Assembly (NCBI GenBank): GCA_016946835.1 | Contig: JACVTC010000094.1 | Coordinates: 667,501-731,500 of the forward strand | DNA from: Neocallimastix lanati (nom. inval.) | Lineage: Eukaryota; Neocallimastigomycota; Neocallimastigomycetes; Neocallimastigales; Neocallimastigaceae | Direction of reading: 5' to 3' | DNA length: 64,000 bases | In this document: positions 1-12,622 of the stretch, in pieces | How the letters are laid out: every line of letters starts with the position of its first letter | How positions within the stretch are numbered: the first letter of the stretch is position 1 | Program-made: the position numbers and the translations under genes | The notes under the pieces: model-generated | Told to the model about the DNA's origin: nothing | The model's input: only the letters and a program-made list of their open reading frames with translations | Databases searched by the model: none

Positions 1-595
1 AAAAATAATAAATAAATAAAATTAATTTAATAATATAAACTAATATAAATAAAGAAAAAAATAGAATAAATATGAAATTGGTAAATCTAATTCAATCAAT
101 AATAAACAGAAAAAAAAAAAAAAAAAAAAAAGTAAAATATATCTCAATAATATCAACTATCTTTCTTAATGCCTTTTTTTTTAATAATACTTTAATTATT
201 AAAAATGTTTTTTTCTATTATAAAATAATTATATAAACTATATATTATCTGTATTTTTTATATATATTTTTAGAAGAGTATATTTAATGTTGATAAATAT
301 ATAAAAAAAAAATAGTACCATTACAAAAATTAGTAAAAATAATAGTAAAGAAAAATAATAATAAAAAAAAAAAACGTAAAAATAAATATATATATATATA
401 CTAAATAAATATTATATATAATATAATTTATATATAAATTATTTTATAAATAAAAAAATAAAATAAATAAGTAAAATAAAATAAAATAAAAACTATAACT
501 GAAAAAGTATTGTAATTTTTAATATATAGTTTATATTATCAATTTTTTTTTTTTTTTTTTTTTGATAATAAATAATAATAATTCTATAAATTATT

Positions 596-749
596 ATTAT
601 TTATTATTTATTATTTATTATTTATTATTTATTATTTATTATTTATTATTTATTATTTATTATTTATTATTTATTATTTATTATTTATTATTTATTATTT
701 ATTATTTATTATTTATTATTTATTATTTATTATTTATTATTTATTATTT

Positions 750-785
<36 letters not shown>

Positions 786-842
786 TTATTTATTATTTGT
801 TATTTATTATTTATTATTTATTATATATTATTTATTATATTA
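596..842. repeat. Heptanucleotide TTATTTA array
   Basis: A nearly perfect 7-bp repeat (TTATTTA) runs for about 170 bp, then changes to a 4-bp TTTA phase around 755-785 and back to degenerate heptamers. The same 7-mer on the other strand forms the arrays at 29945-30165 and 47590-47865. The open frame across it is only a by-product of the repeat. Confidence 0.85.
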
Positions 843-1190
843 ATTTATGTAAAGAATGAATTATTCTATGTAGATCATAAAAATATCGTGAAAATGCGTG
901 ATCAAATTTATTAATGTATCTTATTACACATTATACATTTTAATATTTTGTTTTATTATTAATTTAAATTATGTATTATAAATAATTAATAAAATGTTAT
1001 CATTAACCTTTTAATTCTTATTTTTATTAATTGATTTAAAATCAATATTTTTATATATTATTAGTTTAAAAATAACAATAATTATTATAATATATATTTT
1101 TTATTTTATTTTAAATGATTTACTGGTTGAATTGACAAACATAAAAAAAACTTACTAATTTATTTATTTATTACATATTATAAGTTAAAT

Positions 1191-1296
1191 ATGAAAAGTC
1201 TTATAGATATGATATAGCAATAATATTTATATATAATAAAATTATGAAAAGTCTTATAGATATGATATAGCAATAATATTTATATATAATAAAATT
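1191..1296. repeat. 53-bp tandem duplication
   Basis: Two head-to-tail copies of a 53-bp unit beginning ATGAAAAGTCTTATAGATAT start at 1191 and 1244. I see no difference between the copies, which suggests a recent slippage or unequal-exchange event. It carries no coding content. Confidence 0.9.
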
Positions 1297-2107
1297 AAAG
1301 TTATTTATTATACTTTGTATTGTTAATGAAAAGCACACATTTATAAGATGAAAGTATTAATATTAATCAAATTGATAATAGTTCATACGTAATAATATTA
1401 TAATAAATTTATGTTAAAATAATAAAAGTTAGATATAACTTTAGCTATCATCATAAAAGTAATATAATACCAATATATATCAATATGTGATGATCCAATA
1501 TAATTAAATTATATTATTACATTATATTTATTTTTAGTTATAATTTTTTTATTATTATATATATGTATATTTAATAATTTTTAATTAAAAAAATAAAAAA
1601 AAAAAAATTATATGAAAGGAATATGTAATAATCAATATAAAGTAATGCTATTGTTCGGAGTTAATACTAAACTATTTAAATAATTTAAAAGAAATTATGA
1701 ATAATTAAAACATAATCCTTTTAGCTTGTCTTATTTAGAGATTTAGAGATAGAAATAGGCGTAGAGATATTAGAGAAATGTATGAACATTAATTAAATGA
1801 TAAATGTATGTTACATATTTATTATTAATAGAAAAATATATAAATGTTTGGTAAATCAAAAGATTTTTAAATAAATTTATATAAAAATTTTTTATTGTCC
1901 TATCATTTCTTTATCTAAATTAACCAATATTGATTATCATAATCAATTATTATTTATTATTGATAACCAAATTATTTAATAATAAATAATTGAATAATAA
2001 TAATAATTAATAATAATGAAAATAATAATAATAATTTTTATATAATTTAATTATATATCATTTATTTATTATATTTTAATATGTATATCATTTTTTTTCA
2101 TTTAATA

Positions 2108-2361
2108 TAAATAAATAAATAAATAAATAGTAATAAATAAATAAATAAATAATAAATAAATAATAAATAAATAAATAAATAATAAATAAATAATAAATAA
2201 ATAAATAAATAATAAATAAATAAATAATAAATAAATAAATAAATAATAAATAAATAAATAAATAATAAATAAATAAATAAATAAATAATAAATAAATAAA
2301 TAATAAATAAATAAATAATAAATAAATAAATAATAAATAATAATAAATAATAAATAAATAA

Positions 2362-2393
<32 letters not shown>

Positions 2394-2442
2394 AAATAAA
2401 TAATAAATAAATAAATAATAAATAAATAAATAAATAAATAAT
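2108..2442. repeat. AAAT / AATAAAT microsatellite
   Basis: About 335 bp of mixed 4-bp (AAAT) and 7-bp (AATAAAT) units. The long open frame on the minus strand, rich in Leu, Phe, Ile and Tyr, is only a repeat translation and is not a gene. Confidence 0.85.
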
Positions 2443-3405
2443 ATTTCAATAAATAATTTTATAATTTATTAAATAGTTTTATGATATATTATTAATTAAA
2501 AACAAACCTAATAAAAAAATAAAAAAAAAAAAAAAATAAAATAATTTATTTTTTCGTATTTTTATTTTTGTTTTATATTTAATTTTATATTTATTTTATT
2601 AAATTAAGTATATTTAAAGAAAAAAAGGATAATTTAAAAATAAATACTTTGTAGAAGAATACCTTCTAAAAAAAAATAGGAGTAAATATATTACCAATAA
2701 TTAAAATGCTTTTATTTTTTTTTTTTTTTTTTTTTTAAAAAAGTGGTTGGAAATATATATATACATAATTCAAAAATACTTATAAATTAAATTAAAAGTA
2801 TTTGTTTTATAGTTATAACGTAAGCTAACACGTATTGTGCTTAAAATGAGGCTTTAAAAATTATAATTAAAATAAAATAAAATAAAAAGAATGAATATGT
2901 TTTTAAGTTTAATTTATTAAGTATAGAAAAAAAAAAAAAAAAAAAAAAAAAGAGAGAGAATGTGAAGGAAAAGTAACAATTTATTTAGTTAAAGGGAACT
3001 GAAATATTTAAATTAGGAAACTATAATAAAAAAAAAAATTAAAAAAAATACAGAATATATAAATCAAAATAATAAAATGAATTTTGAAATAAAATGAAAA
3101 TGAAAATAAAAAATAAAAAATAAAGTAAAATAAAATAGAAAAAAAAAAAAAAAAAAAAAAGAAACAAAGAAAAAAACATCATACATGAAGTTTGTGAAAA
3201 ATTAATTAATATAAACAAACGTAAAAGAATTATTGACAATTAAATAAATTGATCTAAAATTAAAGGAAAAAGATACAAATATCAATGAAACTAAAGTGAA
3301 AACAAAAATATAGTGAATCCTTTTTCAATGATCAAATTAAAAAGAAAAAGTAAGATTTTTTTTGTTTTTTTTATTAATAAATAATTATTATTAACAATAA
3401 AATAG

Positions 3406-5439
3406 ATGTCTGGTTCAAGAATCTATATTGGACGTCTTTCTGGAAGAGCTGATAAGAAAGATGTTGAAAGTGTATGAATATATCTATAAATATATATTAT
3501 AAATTTTAAATAGTAAAATAAATTAAAAAACTAAAAATTAAATTATATTATTTTTTTTTTAATTATTAATATAATAAACAGTATTTCAAAAAATATGGTG
3601 ATATTATAGAAATCAACTTAAAGAATGGTAAACATTTGATTAATTTAAAATATTTATTAATTTTATCGTTATATAAAAAATAATGTAATTTTCAATACTA
3701 ATCTTTTTTAAATGTCTTCTTATTTTTAATATAAATAAATAGGCTTTGGCTTTGTGGTTAGTTAATATATTTGGTTATTCTTCTTTTGTGTTTTCATTTT
3801 GTCATTTTCCTAAATAAAACTACTTAGATAGAATCAAACAACTATTTTTGGTTAACAAATGTTATAGTGGTTATAGTGGTTAATAGTGGTTTTAGTGGTT
3901 TTAGTGGTTTTAGTGCAAAAAGTTTTTAATATTAAAAAAAAAAAAAACAAGGAAATGTGTACGTTCTTAGTAATTAAATATTATCTCTCTTAGGAATATA
4001 AAGATTATCGTGATGCTGAAGATGCCGTAAAAGATTGTAACGGAAGGGAATTCTTTGGCCATAGGTAATAATAGTAAATAAGAACATATTTTTTAAAAAA
4101 ATTTTTTTATAGTTGTAAAAAATAAATTCTAATTTTAATATAAATCCAAAAAACAATAAGAATTATTGTTGAAATTGCTAAAGGTGAAAGAAGAGGAAGA
4201 AGAGATTATGACAGAAGAGATTATGACAAGTATTTAAAGTTTTTTTTTTTTTTTAATTTGCATAATAGATTTATAGTTATACTTTAAATATTAATATATA
4301 TATAAATAATTATTTAATAAATAATAGTAGACGTAATAATAATGCTCCACAAAGAACTAACAATAGAGTTTATGTTGAAAACATTGCTTCTGATGTTAGC
4401 TGGCAAGTAAGTTAAAAAAAAATTTTTGTAAATTGGAAATTAAAATATATCTATTAACAACAAAAGTTATTATAAAAAAATTATTAATTATAAATTAAAT
4501 ATATAATATTAATTAAATAATAATTAAAGGATTTAAAAGACTTTTTCAGAAAGGCTGGAAGGGTTACTTTTGCTGATGCACATAAGAGAAAAGAAGGAGA
4601 AGGGTAAATTTTCTTTAACTTTATAAAAAATTTAAATCATTATATTATAAAAAAATTTAAATAATAAAATATAAAAAAATTTATTTTTTAAATAAAATAG
4701 TATTGTTGAATTTGAATCATATGATGATGTTAAAGAAGCTCTTCACATCCTTGATGGTACTGAATTAAAGGGTAAAAAGATTTACTTAAGAGATGTAAGT
4801 TATTTTTTTTTTTTTTTAGGATAATATTTAATTATTAATATATTTAATATTTATTATTAAAAGGAACAATTTTGAAGTAACATAAAAACTAATTAAAAAT
4901 CATTTTAAATGAAATATATTGTTATAATAATATTCTTTTAATGATTATTAACAACAACAAAAAAAAAAAAGGGATCAAGACGTTATAGTAGCAGTCGTAG
5001 ATACAGTAGAAGTAGATCTAGATCTAGATCTAGAAGGAGAAGTTATTCTAGTGGTAGAAGATATTCACCAAGAAGATCCTCTAGAAGAACCAGATCAAGA
5101 ACCAGATCTAGAACTAGATCTAGATCAAGATCTAGATCAAGATCTCCCTCTAGAACAAGATCCAGATCCAGATCTGGTTCTAGATCTAGTAGATATAGAG
5201 AACAAAGTAGATCTCGTTCACCATCTCAAGGTTATAACGATAAGGATAATAATAATAACAATGACCGTTCTCGTTCTCACTCTCGTTCTCGTTCACCACG
5301 CTCTCGTTCACCATCTCGTTCACCATCTCGTTCTCGTTCTCCATCTAAGTCACTTGAAAGACAATCAGCTAATTCACCACGTGAAGCATCTCATTCAGTT
5401 GAACGTCAACCTTCAAGATCTCCAGAAAAGGCTGAATAA
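3406..5439 (+). CDS. SR-family splicing factor with two RRMs and an RS tail (9 exons)
   Basis: Spliced reading frame of 326 residues. Exons: 3406-3471, 3582-3627, 3743-3756, 3994-4064, 4161-4229, 4328-4406, 4530-4603, 4701-4794, 4972-5439; all introns are GT-AG and phases match. RRM1 (about residues 5-75) has RNP2 IYIGRL and RNP1 GFGFVEY. RRM2 (about 102-172) starts RVYVENI and carries SWQDLKDFFRKAG, the second-RRM signature of SRSF1/4/5/6-type proteins. The tail from about 173 is long runs of RS/SR dipeptides, partly RSRSRS and partly SRSPSRSP, then a Ser/Glu-rich end. Members act in the nucleus in splice-site choice and mRNA export; that is family knowledge. Exon 3 is only 14 nt. The acceptor of exon 6 is a tandem TAGTAG. 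The start is the first ATG of the frame. Fungal counterparts include S. pombe srp2; the exact orthologue is not resolved. Confidence 0.93.
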
Positions 5440-6049
5440 GCATATAACGTTTTAAAAAAAAAATCAATTTTATTTTTACTTACATTATTAAAAAAAAAAA
5501 GAAATAAATTCCATCAGGAACCTATTTTTATATATCTATAAATTTATAGTAATTAGTTTTGAAGTTTAATTTTAATTTTATTTTTTTTTTTTTTTATTTT
5601 ATGACTTTAAATCGTTATATTATAAATCATTTTTTTTTTTTTATTATTATTGTTATAAATTTATATATATTTATATATATCTTTTTAATTTTATTTTTTT
5701 ATATTATAAATCTATATTGTTTTACAAGTTTAAAAAAAATATAATAATATACAATTTTTTTTTTTTTTTTTGGTAATATTTAAAAAATGAAAAGAATAGA
5801 GAGAGAAAAAAAAATTTTTTTAATTTATATATATTATATTAAATATAAACTTGTAAAAGTATAAAGCATTTTTTGTTTTATTAAAATGGTTATAATTATA
5901 ATAAAAAAGTAAATAAATAAATAAATATAATTTAAAAAAAAAATTATTTTTTATTTTTTCATTTTTTTATTTTTGCATTTTTATAATTTATTTTATATGT
6001 TTTTATAATAAAAGGTTAAAAATTTTAAATTATAAGTAATTGTAGTTAA

Positions 6050-6131
<82 letters not shown>

Positions 6132-6232
6132 TTAATGACTACTTAATAATTAACATTTATTCATATTATTTTATATGTATTTTATTTATACAGAACCTAT
6201 AATAACTATTCATTTTTTGATGAACTTTTCTT
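5440..6232. other. AT-rich spacer with an AAT trinucleotide run
   Basis: The 3' side of the SR gene is T-rich with many poly-T runs. A perfect AAT repeat of about 65 bp lies at 6053-6128. No coding potential beyond low-complexity frames. Confidence 0.65.
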
Positions 6233-6572
6233 GTGGTTCAGGGGAGAGTTTAGTGGATTACAACACTATCGATTTTAAAGATGCTACTTCTTTGTTTTAT
6301 TATTTTAGATCTAACAGGTGATTATGTTACTACACATAGTATAAATCGCACCGAAATTTTTTTTTTTAACTTTTGAACTTTTTTTTTATTCTTTATTACA
6401 TTAAATTTTCTATGAATAATTAAATTTTTTTTTTTTTTTTTTTTTTTTATCTTTTAATTATATAATGTATTTTTTTTTTTATTAAATATAAATAAACATA
6501 AAAATATTTTAATCTTTTTAATAAAGCACTGGAAGTGTATTCTCTTCCTAGACTAAAAAAAAAAAAAAAAAA
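6233..6572 (+). mobile_element. 5'-truncated LINE 3'-end fossil
   Basis: The block starting GGGGAGAGTTTAGTGGA at 6241 aligns with 33946-33995 of the LINE copy at 33416, with a few substitutions. The end, GGAAGTGTATTCTCTTCC at 6531 followed by a short spacer and an A run at 6556-6572, matches the 3' end of that same copy (about 34162-34202). Only the last part of the ORF, the 3' UTR and the poly(A) tail remain. It is a dead insertion of the same LINE subfamily, 27 kb away from the main cluster. Confidence 0.75.
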
Positions 6573-6879
6573 ATATTCATGTGATATACCGTTCTATATA
6601 TAAAAATATCGTGAATGGACTATCCATTATCCATTTCACTCTCTTCTCTCTCTTTTACTTGTTAACTATAAAACGCTTAATATATATTATAATATTAAAT
6701 AAATTAACAAACAAGAACATCTATCAGATTAAAAAGTCGTCTTCCTCATTTGATTCTATTTTCTATTTCTAATATTCCAAAGTCCTATATTCTTTTTTTT
6801 ATTATTATTCTTTTTTTTTTTTTTATTATTATTTTTTTTAATTATTATTATTTTTTTTTTTTTTATTTTTTATTAAAAA

Positions 6880-7418
6880 ATGGCCTACATGCCTCAAGAA
6901 ATGACTTTACCTAAAAGAGATCTTATATTGAAAATTGGGATGACTCAAGAAGAAAAAAATGAAAAGATGATGATCCTTTATATGGATATTGATTATCTCA
7001 GTAAGAGGAAAAGAACTTCAAAATCAAACAAAAACAAAAACAAAACAAACAAAAAACAAACAAATAAACAAACAAACAAAAAAAAAAAACCTTCAATAAC
7101 CATAAGAAAAATAAATATAGATAGAAGAAGGATAATAAAAGCTATCGTCACATATATGTGATATGAACAGACATTCCACAAAAGAATTATCATTTTAATC
7201 TTAAAAAATAGAGAAAATAATATTAAAAGCCAAACCAACATAATAACAACAAAGAGAGACAAAACCAGAAAAAAAAAGAGAAAAAGAAATCATTAAATTA
7301 AAACTAATTTTTTTTTTTTTTTTTTTTTTCCACAGGTATTAAAAATTATTTTTTGCCTATCATTCTTGGAATAAAAAAAAAAAAAAAAAAAATCTATGAT
7401 TTTATTATATATTCATAA
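6880..7418 (+). CDS. Possible short two-exon gene of unknown function
   Basis: Weak call. An ATG after a T-rich stretch opens a frame whose first 40 residues are not low-complexity (MAYMPQEMTLPKRD...). A good donor (GTAAGA at 7001) and a good acceptor (poly-T then CCACAG ending 7335) keep the frame. The joined frame adds a hydrophobic patch (YFLPIILGI), then a poly-Lys run and a stop at 7416-7418, about 66 residues in all. Without splicing the frame runs into Lys/Asn repeats and stops at 7161. I do not recognise the protein. It could also be a decayed gene or chance. Confidence 0.25.
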
Positions 7419-8434
7419 TAATTTTGTTTTTATCAATAATTTATTTAATAACCATTTAATTGATTATTATTATATTATTAAATTTAATCACTCTAAAGGC
7501 CATATACTATTGGTTTAAAGAAAATCAATAAAATTAACTTTTATTTATTTTTTTTTTTTAAACGTTTAAAAATGTTTTAAAAAATGTTTTTTTTTTTTAT
7601 AAATTTTATAAAATGTTATTATTTATTATTTATTATTTATTATTTATTATTTATTATTTATTATTATTATTATTTATTATTTAATAATAAATATTCCTTT
7701 AATTATTATTTAATTATTTAATTATTTATTATTCAATTATTATTTAATTATTAATTTGTGGATGATTTCTATGTATTAAAAAAGAGTTGAAAAGATTTTT
7801 TTATAAAAAAAAAAAAAAGTTTATAAAAAATAATTTTGCCATATTTTTTATTTATTACAAAATATTTATTATCCTATTTTCTTTAAAATTTTTTTAAATA
7901 ATAAAAAAAAATTTTTTTATTTTTAAAAATTAATAATTAATAATTAATAAGAAAAAAAAAAAAATTTTTTTTTATATATTTTTTTTATTTAATTATTAAT
8001 TAATTAATAATAAATAAATAATAATAATAAATAATAAATAATAAATAATAAATAATAAAAATTAATAATTAAATTAATAATTAATAATAATAATAAATAA
8101 TAATAATTAATAATAATAATCATAATAATAAACAATAATTAATAATTAATAATAATCATAATCATAATAATAATTAATTCTTATATTGCTTTTTTTTTAT
8201 TTTTTTTTTTTTATTTTTTTTTTTTTGTTTTGTTTTTTTTTATTTTTGTTTTTTTTTTTTGTTTTTGTTTTTATCTTATTTTTTATCTTTATTTTTAAAT
8301 AAAAATTAAATATTTTAATTAGTATATTATAAAAAAAAACAAAATAGTTTCTAATTAATAAATTATATAAATAAAAAATTCTATAAAGTTTCTTTTTTAT
8401 TTTTTATTTTCTTTTAAATAGAGAGTAAATAAAG
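7419..8434. other. AT-rich spacer
   Basis: Homopolymers, an ATTATTT heptamer run at about 7615-7680, and imperfect TAATAATTAATAAT tracts around 7990-8175. The part just before 8435 is the T-rich then A-rich leader of the next gene. Nothing else seen. Confidence 0.6.
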
Positions 8435-8608
8435 ATGGAAACATTTACTTTTAAGGTTTGTATATTTTACTATTTAATAATATATATATATATACATGAA
8501 ATTTCTTTAATAAAGCAATTTTATTTAAATTTATTAATGATAAAATTTAAATTTTAGCATAATTGATAAAATATATATCTATCTATATATAGATAGATAA
8601 AGGAAACT

Positions 8609-8643
<35 letters not shown>

Positions 8644-9128
8644 TTTATCGTTTATTTAATAAACAGAATAATTAAATTTATATTACTAATATTTATAAAT
8701 TTTAATATAAAAAAGGATGATAAATTATCAATTCGTCCACAAGCACCACCAGGGGGTGAAACTCATTTCAATATAAGCGATGCTGAATATGGAGATAAAA
8801 ATATTCATCATAAATATAAAAGAAATAATCATCCTAACAATGATATTAACCCACCACCAAACTTTGTAAAAAGAGAAGATAATATTACAAGTACTCCAAA
8901 TGGCGCTGCTCCTGTTACCGGTAATCGTCCTTCTATTAAGTTAAACGCTCCACCAGGTGGTTTTTCAAATTTAGATTATTATGCTGAAGGTAAAGTAATA
9001 ACGGTAACAATAACAATAACAAAAATAAAAATAATAAAATAATATGTTATCAATATATCAATATAATATAATTACATCTATTATTATAAATGAATTTTTT
9101 TTTTTCTTATAAAAAAATACTTACAGTG

Positions 9129-9182
<54 letters not shown>

Positions 9183-10647
9183 TTTTCTCTTATATATATA
9201 TATATGTTCTTATAAATACTAATATAAATAATATATGTTTTATTTATAATATATTATATTTATAATATTTATAATATCTATAATATTTATAATATCTATA
9301 ATATTTTTAATATCTTTAATATCTTATCTTTAATATCAAAAATAATTATATTATCAAAAATTTTCTATATTATCAAAAATATCAAAATATTTATATAATA
9401 TTATAATGTATATAATAGAAAATGATAAACAACCTCAATCAACTAAAGAAGGTGTTTGTGAGGAACCAAAAGAACAGGAAGCTAAATCTGAGGAATCAAT
9501 TAATGGACGTAATAGTAGACAAAATTCAATCCCATATTCTAGAGATGATGAAGGTATTGGTAAAAAACCACCATTCAGACCTGTGTACACTCCACAAGCA
9601 CCACCAGGGGGTAAAAGTTCTATTTCCTTTAATTATGATGAACCTATTAGTGCCCCAAAACCAAAACCAAAACCAAATCCCGAATTTCAAGAATCCTCAA
9701 TTAATAATCAAGAGTCTGCTCCATCATCAAGACGTAATAGTAACACCAAGCAAAATAACCAATCTGTTTTTGGCAATTCATTTTTTAATTCTAAAGAAGA
9801 TGACAATTCTCAATTTAAACCATATTATGCTCCACAGGCTCCACCAGGTGGTAAGGATTCTATCTCTTTAGGTTTTAGTGAATCTTCTGAAGTTGAACGT
9901 CCACATACTGGTAGAAGAAGAAATTATGAAAATGATCAATTTAAGGGTTCCAACTTTACTGAAGATTCTTCTACTCCATATAAACCATATTATGCTCCAC
10001 AAGCCCCACCAGGTGGTAAGGATTCTATTTCTTTAGGTTCTTCTGAAGTCGAACGTCCACGTACTGGCAGAAGAAGAAATTATGAGAATGATCAATTTAA
10101 GGGTTCCAACTTTACCGAAGATTCTAATACTCCATATAAACCATACTATGCTCCACAAGCCCCACCAGGTGGTAAGGATTCTATTTCTTTAGGTTCTTCT
10201 GAAGTCGAACGTCCACGTACTGGCAGAAGAAGAAATTATGAGAATGATCAATTTAAGGGTTCCAACTTTACTGAAGATTCTAATACTCCATATAAACCAT
10301 ACTATGCTCCACAAGCTCCCCCAGGTGGTAAGGATTCTATTTCTTTAGGTTTTGATGGTCCATCTGAATCTGAAGCTCCACATACTGGTAAAAGAAGAAA
10401 TTATAATAATGATCATTTCAGAACTTCAAGTGAATTTCTTAATACTGTTGAAGATGATGGTAAATATAAACCATACTATGCTCCACAAGCTCCCCCAGGT
10501 GGTCAAGATTCTATTTCATTAAATTATAATGAAACAAATAATAATAATAATAATAATGATAATAATAATAATACTACATCTTTCAGTGGTAGAAGAAGAA
10601 ATTATAATGCTGATCATTTTAAGAGTTCTTTTGGATTTAATTATTAA
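8435..10647 (+). CDS. Jupiter/HN1-like protein with eight PPGG motifs
   Basis: Three exons (8435-8455, 8716-8989, 9419-10647) join to 507 residues with consistent phases. The protein is hydrophilic and predicted disordered. It carries eight PPGG motifs: RPQAPPGG, LNAPPGG, YTPQAPPGG and five KPYYAPQAPPGG copies, mostly followed by K-D/S-SISLGF/SFNYDEP. The animal Jupiter microtubule-associated homolog 1 (HN1) has RPPGGGSNFSLGFDEP near its start and PPGGKSSLVLG at its end, so the match covers both the PPGG core and the downstream serine-hydrophobic-G/F-D-E-P pattern. Even the short METFTFK start recalls the HN1 N-terminus. Those proteins bind microtubules; that function is inferred here. A 156-bp unit (52 residues, with GRRRNYENDQFKGSNF) is repeated nearly identically between about 9913 and 10350. 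An Asn run lies near the C-terminus. The gene ends directly in an AAAT microsatellite. Confidence 0.85.
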
Positions 10648-10666
10648 TTTTTTGAAATACTAATAA

Positions 10667-10717
<51 letters not shown>

Positions 10718-11261
10718 GTAAATAAATAAGCAAATAAATAAATAATAAATAAATAATAAATAAATAAATAAATAAGCAAATAAATAAATAATAAATAAAT
10801 AATAAATAAATAAATAAATAAGCAAATGAATAATAAATAATAAATAAATAAATAAATAAGCAAATAAATAAATAATAAATAAATAATAAATAAATAATCA
10901 AATAAATAAATAAATAAGTAAACAAATAAAAAAGAAAGAGAAAAAAAAAATAATTTAAGGATAAAATATATAAATGAATTATTATAAACCTCTTTAAAAA
11001 AATCATTTTCATTTAAAATTTTATTCATCAAAATAATATTGAGTTTTAAATATTTATTAGTAGTATTAAAAATAAAAAAAAATGGAATGAATTCATCCTT
11101 TTTTACAAAGAAAGTAATTTTTTATTTATTTATAAATAAGAAGTAATAGAAAATTATATATAGATATAAAAGTTTAATAAATATATCATCAATAGTAGAA
11201 ACAATAAGAAAATAAAAATACTATTTATTATTTCAAAAATATTAATATCTATTTTTTATAA

Positions 11262-11294
<33 letters not shown>

Positions 11295-11393
11295 TTTTAA
11301 AACTTATGAATAATTCTATTTATATTATTTAGTAGTTTACAAGTAGATCTTTATTAAATATTAAATATATATAATGAAGACATAAAAAGTTCA

Positions 11394-11424
<31 letters not shown>

Positions 11425-11898
11425 ATAATAATCTTAATGTATTAATTAATAAATTAATTAATTAATTAATTAATATATACCAAAAAATTAATTTTTAATT
11501 TTTATAATTTTTTTTTTTAAAAAAAATTAATTTATAAAGTTTGCTTTATCTTTTATATATTAGTAAAGTCCATTTTTATTTTTCTTTCCCACCACTTTAA
11601 AAATATTCCAATTTTATTCTATATATATATTTTTCTTTTTTTTTTTTTACAATTCATTGTTCTTAAACATATTAATAATAAATATTATTTATTGAAAATT
11701 TTATAATACCTTTTTTTTTTTTTTTTTTAGAAATTTACAATAAAAAAAAAAAATAATAATAATTCAAATTAATTTAATAGAAATCATATTATAATATATA
11801 ACATATTAATTCATTATTTTTTTTTTATTTAGAAAAAATAAAAATAAAAAAAAAAAAAAAAAAAATTATATAACCAAAAAATATTTCTATTTTCTATA

Positions 11899-11929
<31 letters not shown>

Positions 11930-11946
11930 TTTATCTATAATTAATT
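10648..11946. other. AT-rich spacer with AAAT array
   Basis: The first 290 bp (10669-10930) are an AAAT/AAATAAT array with interspersed AAGCAAAT units, listed separately. The rest is homopolymer and TA-dinucleotide DNA leading to the next start codon. No gene seen. Confidence 0.6.
10669..10930. repeat. AAAT microsatellite with AAGCAAAT variant units
   Basis: A tetranucleotide AAAT array starts about 20 bp after the stop codon of the PPGG protein. AAGCAAATAAAT variants recur every 40-60 bp, showing block duplication inside the array. The long minus-strand frames here are repeat artefacts. Confidence 0.85.
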
Positions 11947-12541
11947 ATGGATAATCCATTCTTAATTAAAAATATAATTCCAAATTTTGTAAATGATTAT
12001 GATAAAAATAGCAATAATGTAATAACAAAGGAATTTAATAATTCAAATGAAATTCATTATGAAAATACAGAAAGCAATAAATATAAAAACTTAAATAGTA
12101 ATAATAATGTTAACAGTAACATTATTAATAAGGATAATAATGATAATGATATACATTCGAAAAATGGAATAAAAAAAATAAAACAAGACATTCCTGTAAA
12201 TAATATTGAACTTTCTCAATCCATTCAAGAAAATGAAGGGAAAAGTAATGATAAAATTAATTATACAAGATCTGTAGTAAATGGAAAAAATATAAGGAAG
12301 AGAAAAACTTCAGTAAAAGAAACCAAAGAGACCTATGAATTACATAGAGAGGGAAATATGGAAGAGAATGAAGGAATTAAATTTGTAAAAAAAAATATTA
12401 AGAAAAAAAATAATAATGATAGTAAAGATAAAATAAACGAAATGGATAAGACAAAAAAGGATACGAATTCATATCAAGAAGGGTTGAATAATAATAATAA
12501 TATTATTATTAATAATAGTAATAACAGAAATAAAAAAAATA

Positions 12542-12622
<81 letters not shown>

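Larger units (their letters stand above)
1..3405. other. AT-rich intergenic region without a recognisable gene
   Basis: This stretch is almost pure A/T with many homopolymer runs. It holds three repeat tracts listed separately (596-842, 1191-1296, 2108-2442). The apparent open frames are translations of A/T repeats on both strands and have no domain-like content. The last 150 bases before 3406 are the A-rich leader of the SR protein gene. I see no RNA gene or mobile element here. Confidence 0.7.

Noticed and set aside
562-843. Open frame of Leu/Phe/Ile/Tyr repeats
   Set aside because: It is a direct translation of the TTATTTA array; the same applies to the frames at 2102-2449, 10637-11031, 29862-30191 and 47590-47871.
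5051-5455. 134-codon plus-strand frame inside the SR gene
   Set aside because: It is a shifted frame of the RS-dipeptide exon; the SR reading fits splicing, domain order and the stop at 5437.
9422-9871. 149-codon frame overlapping the PPGG protein
   Set aside because: Wrong frame of a repetitive coding exon, ending in the middle of it with no domain.
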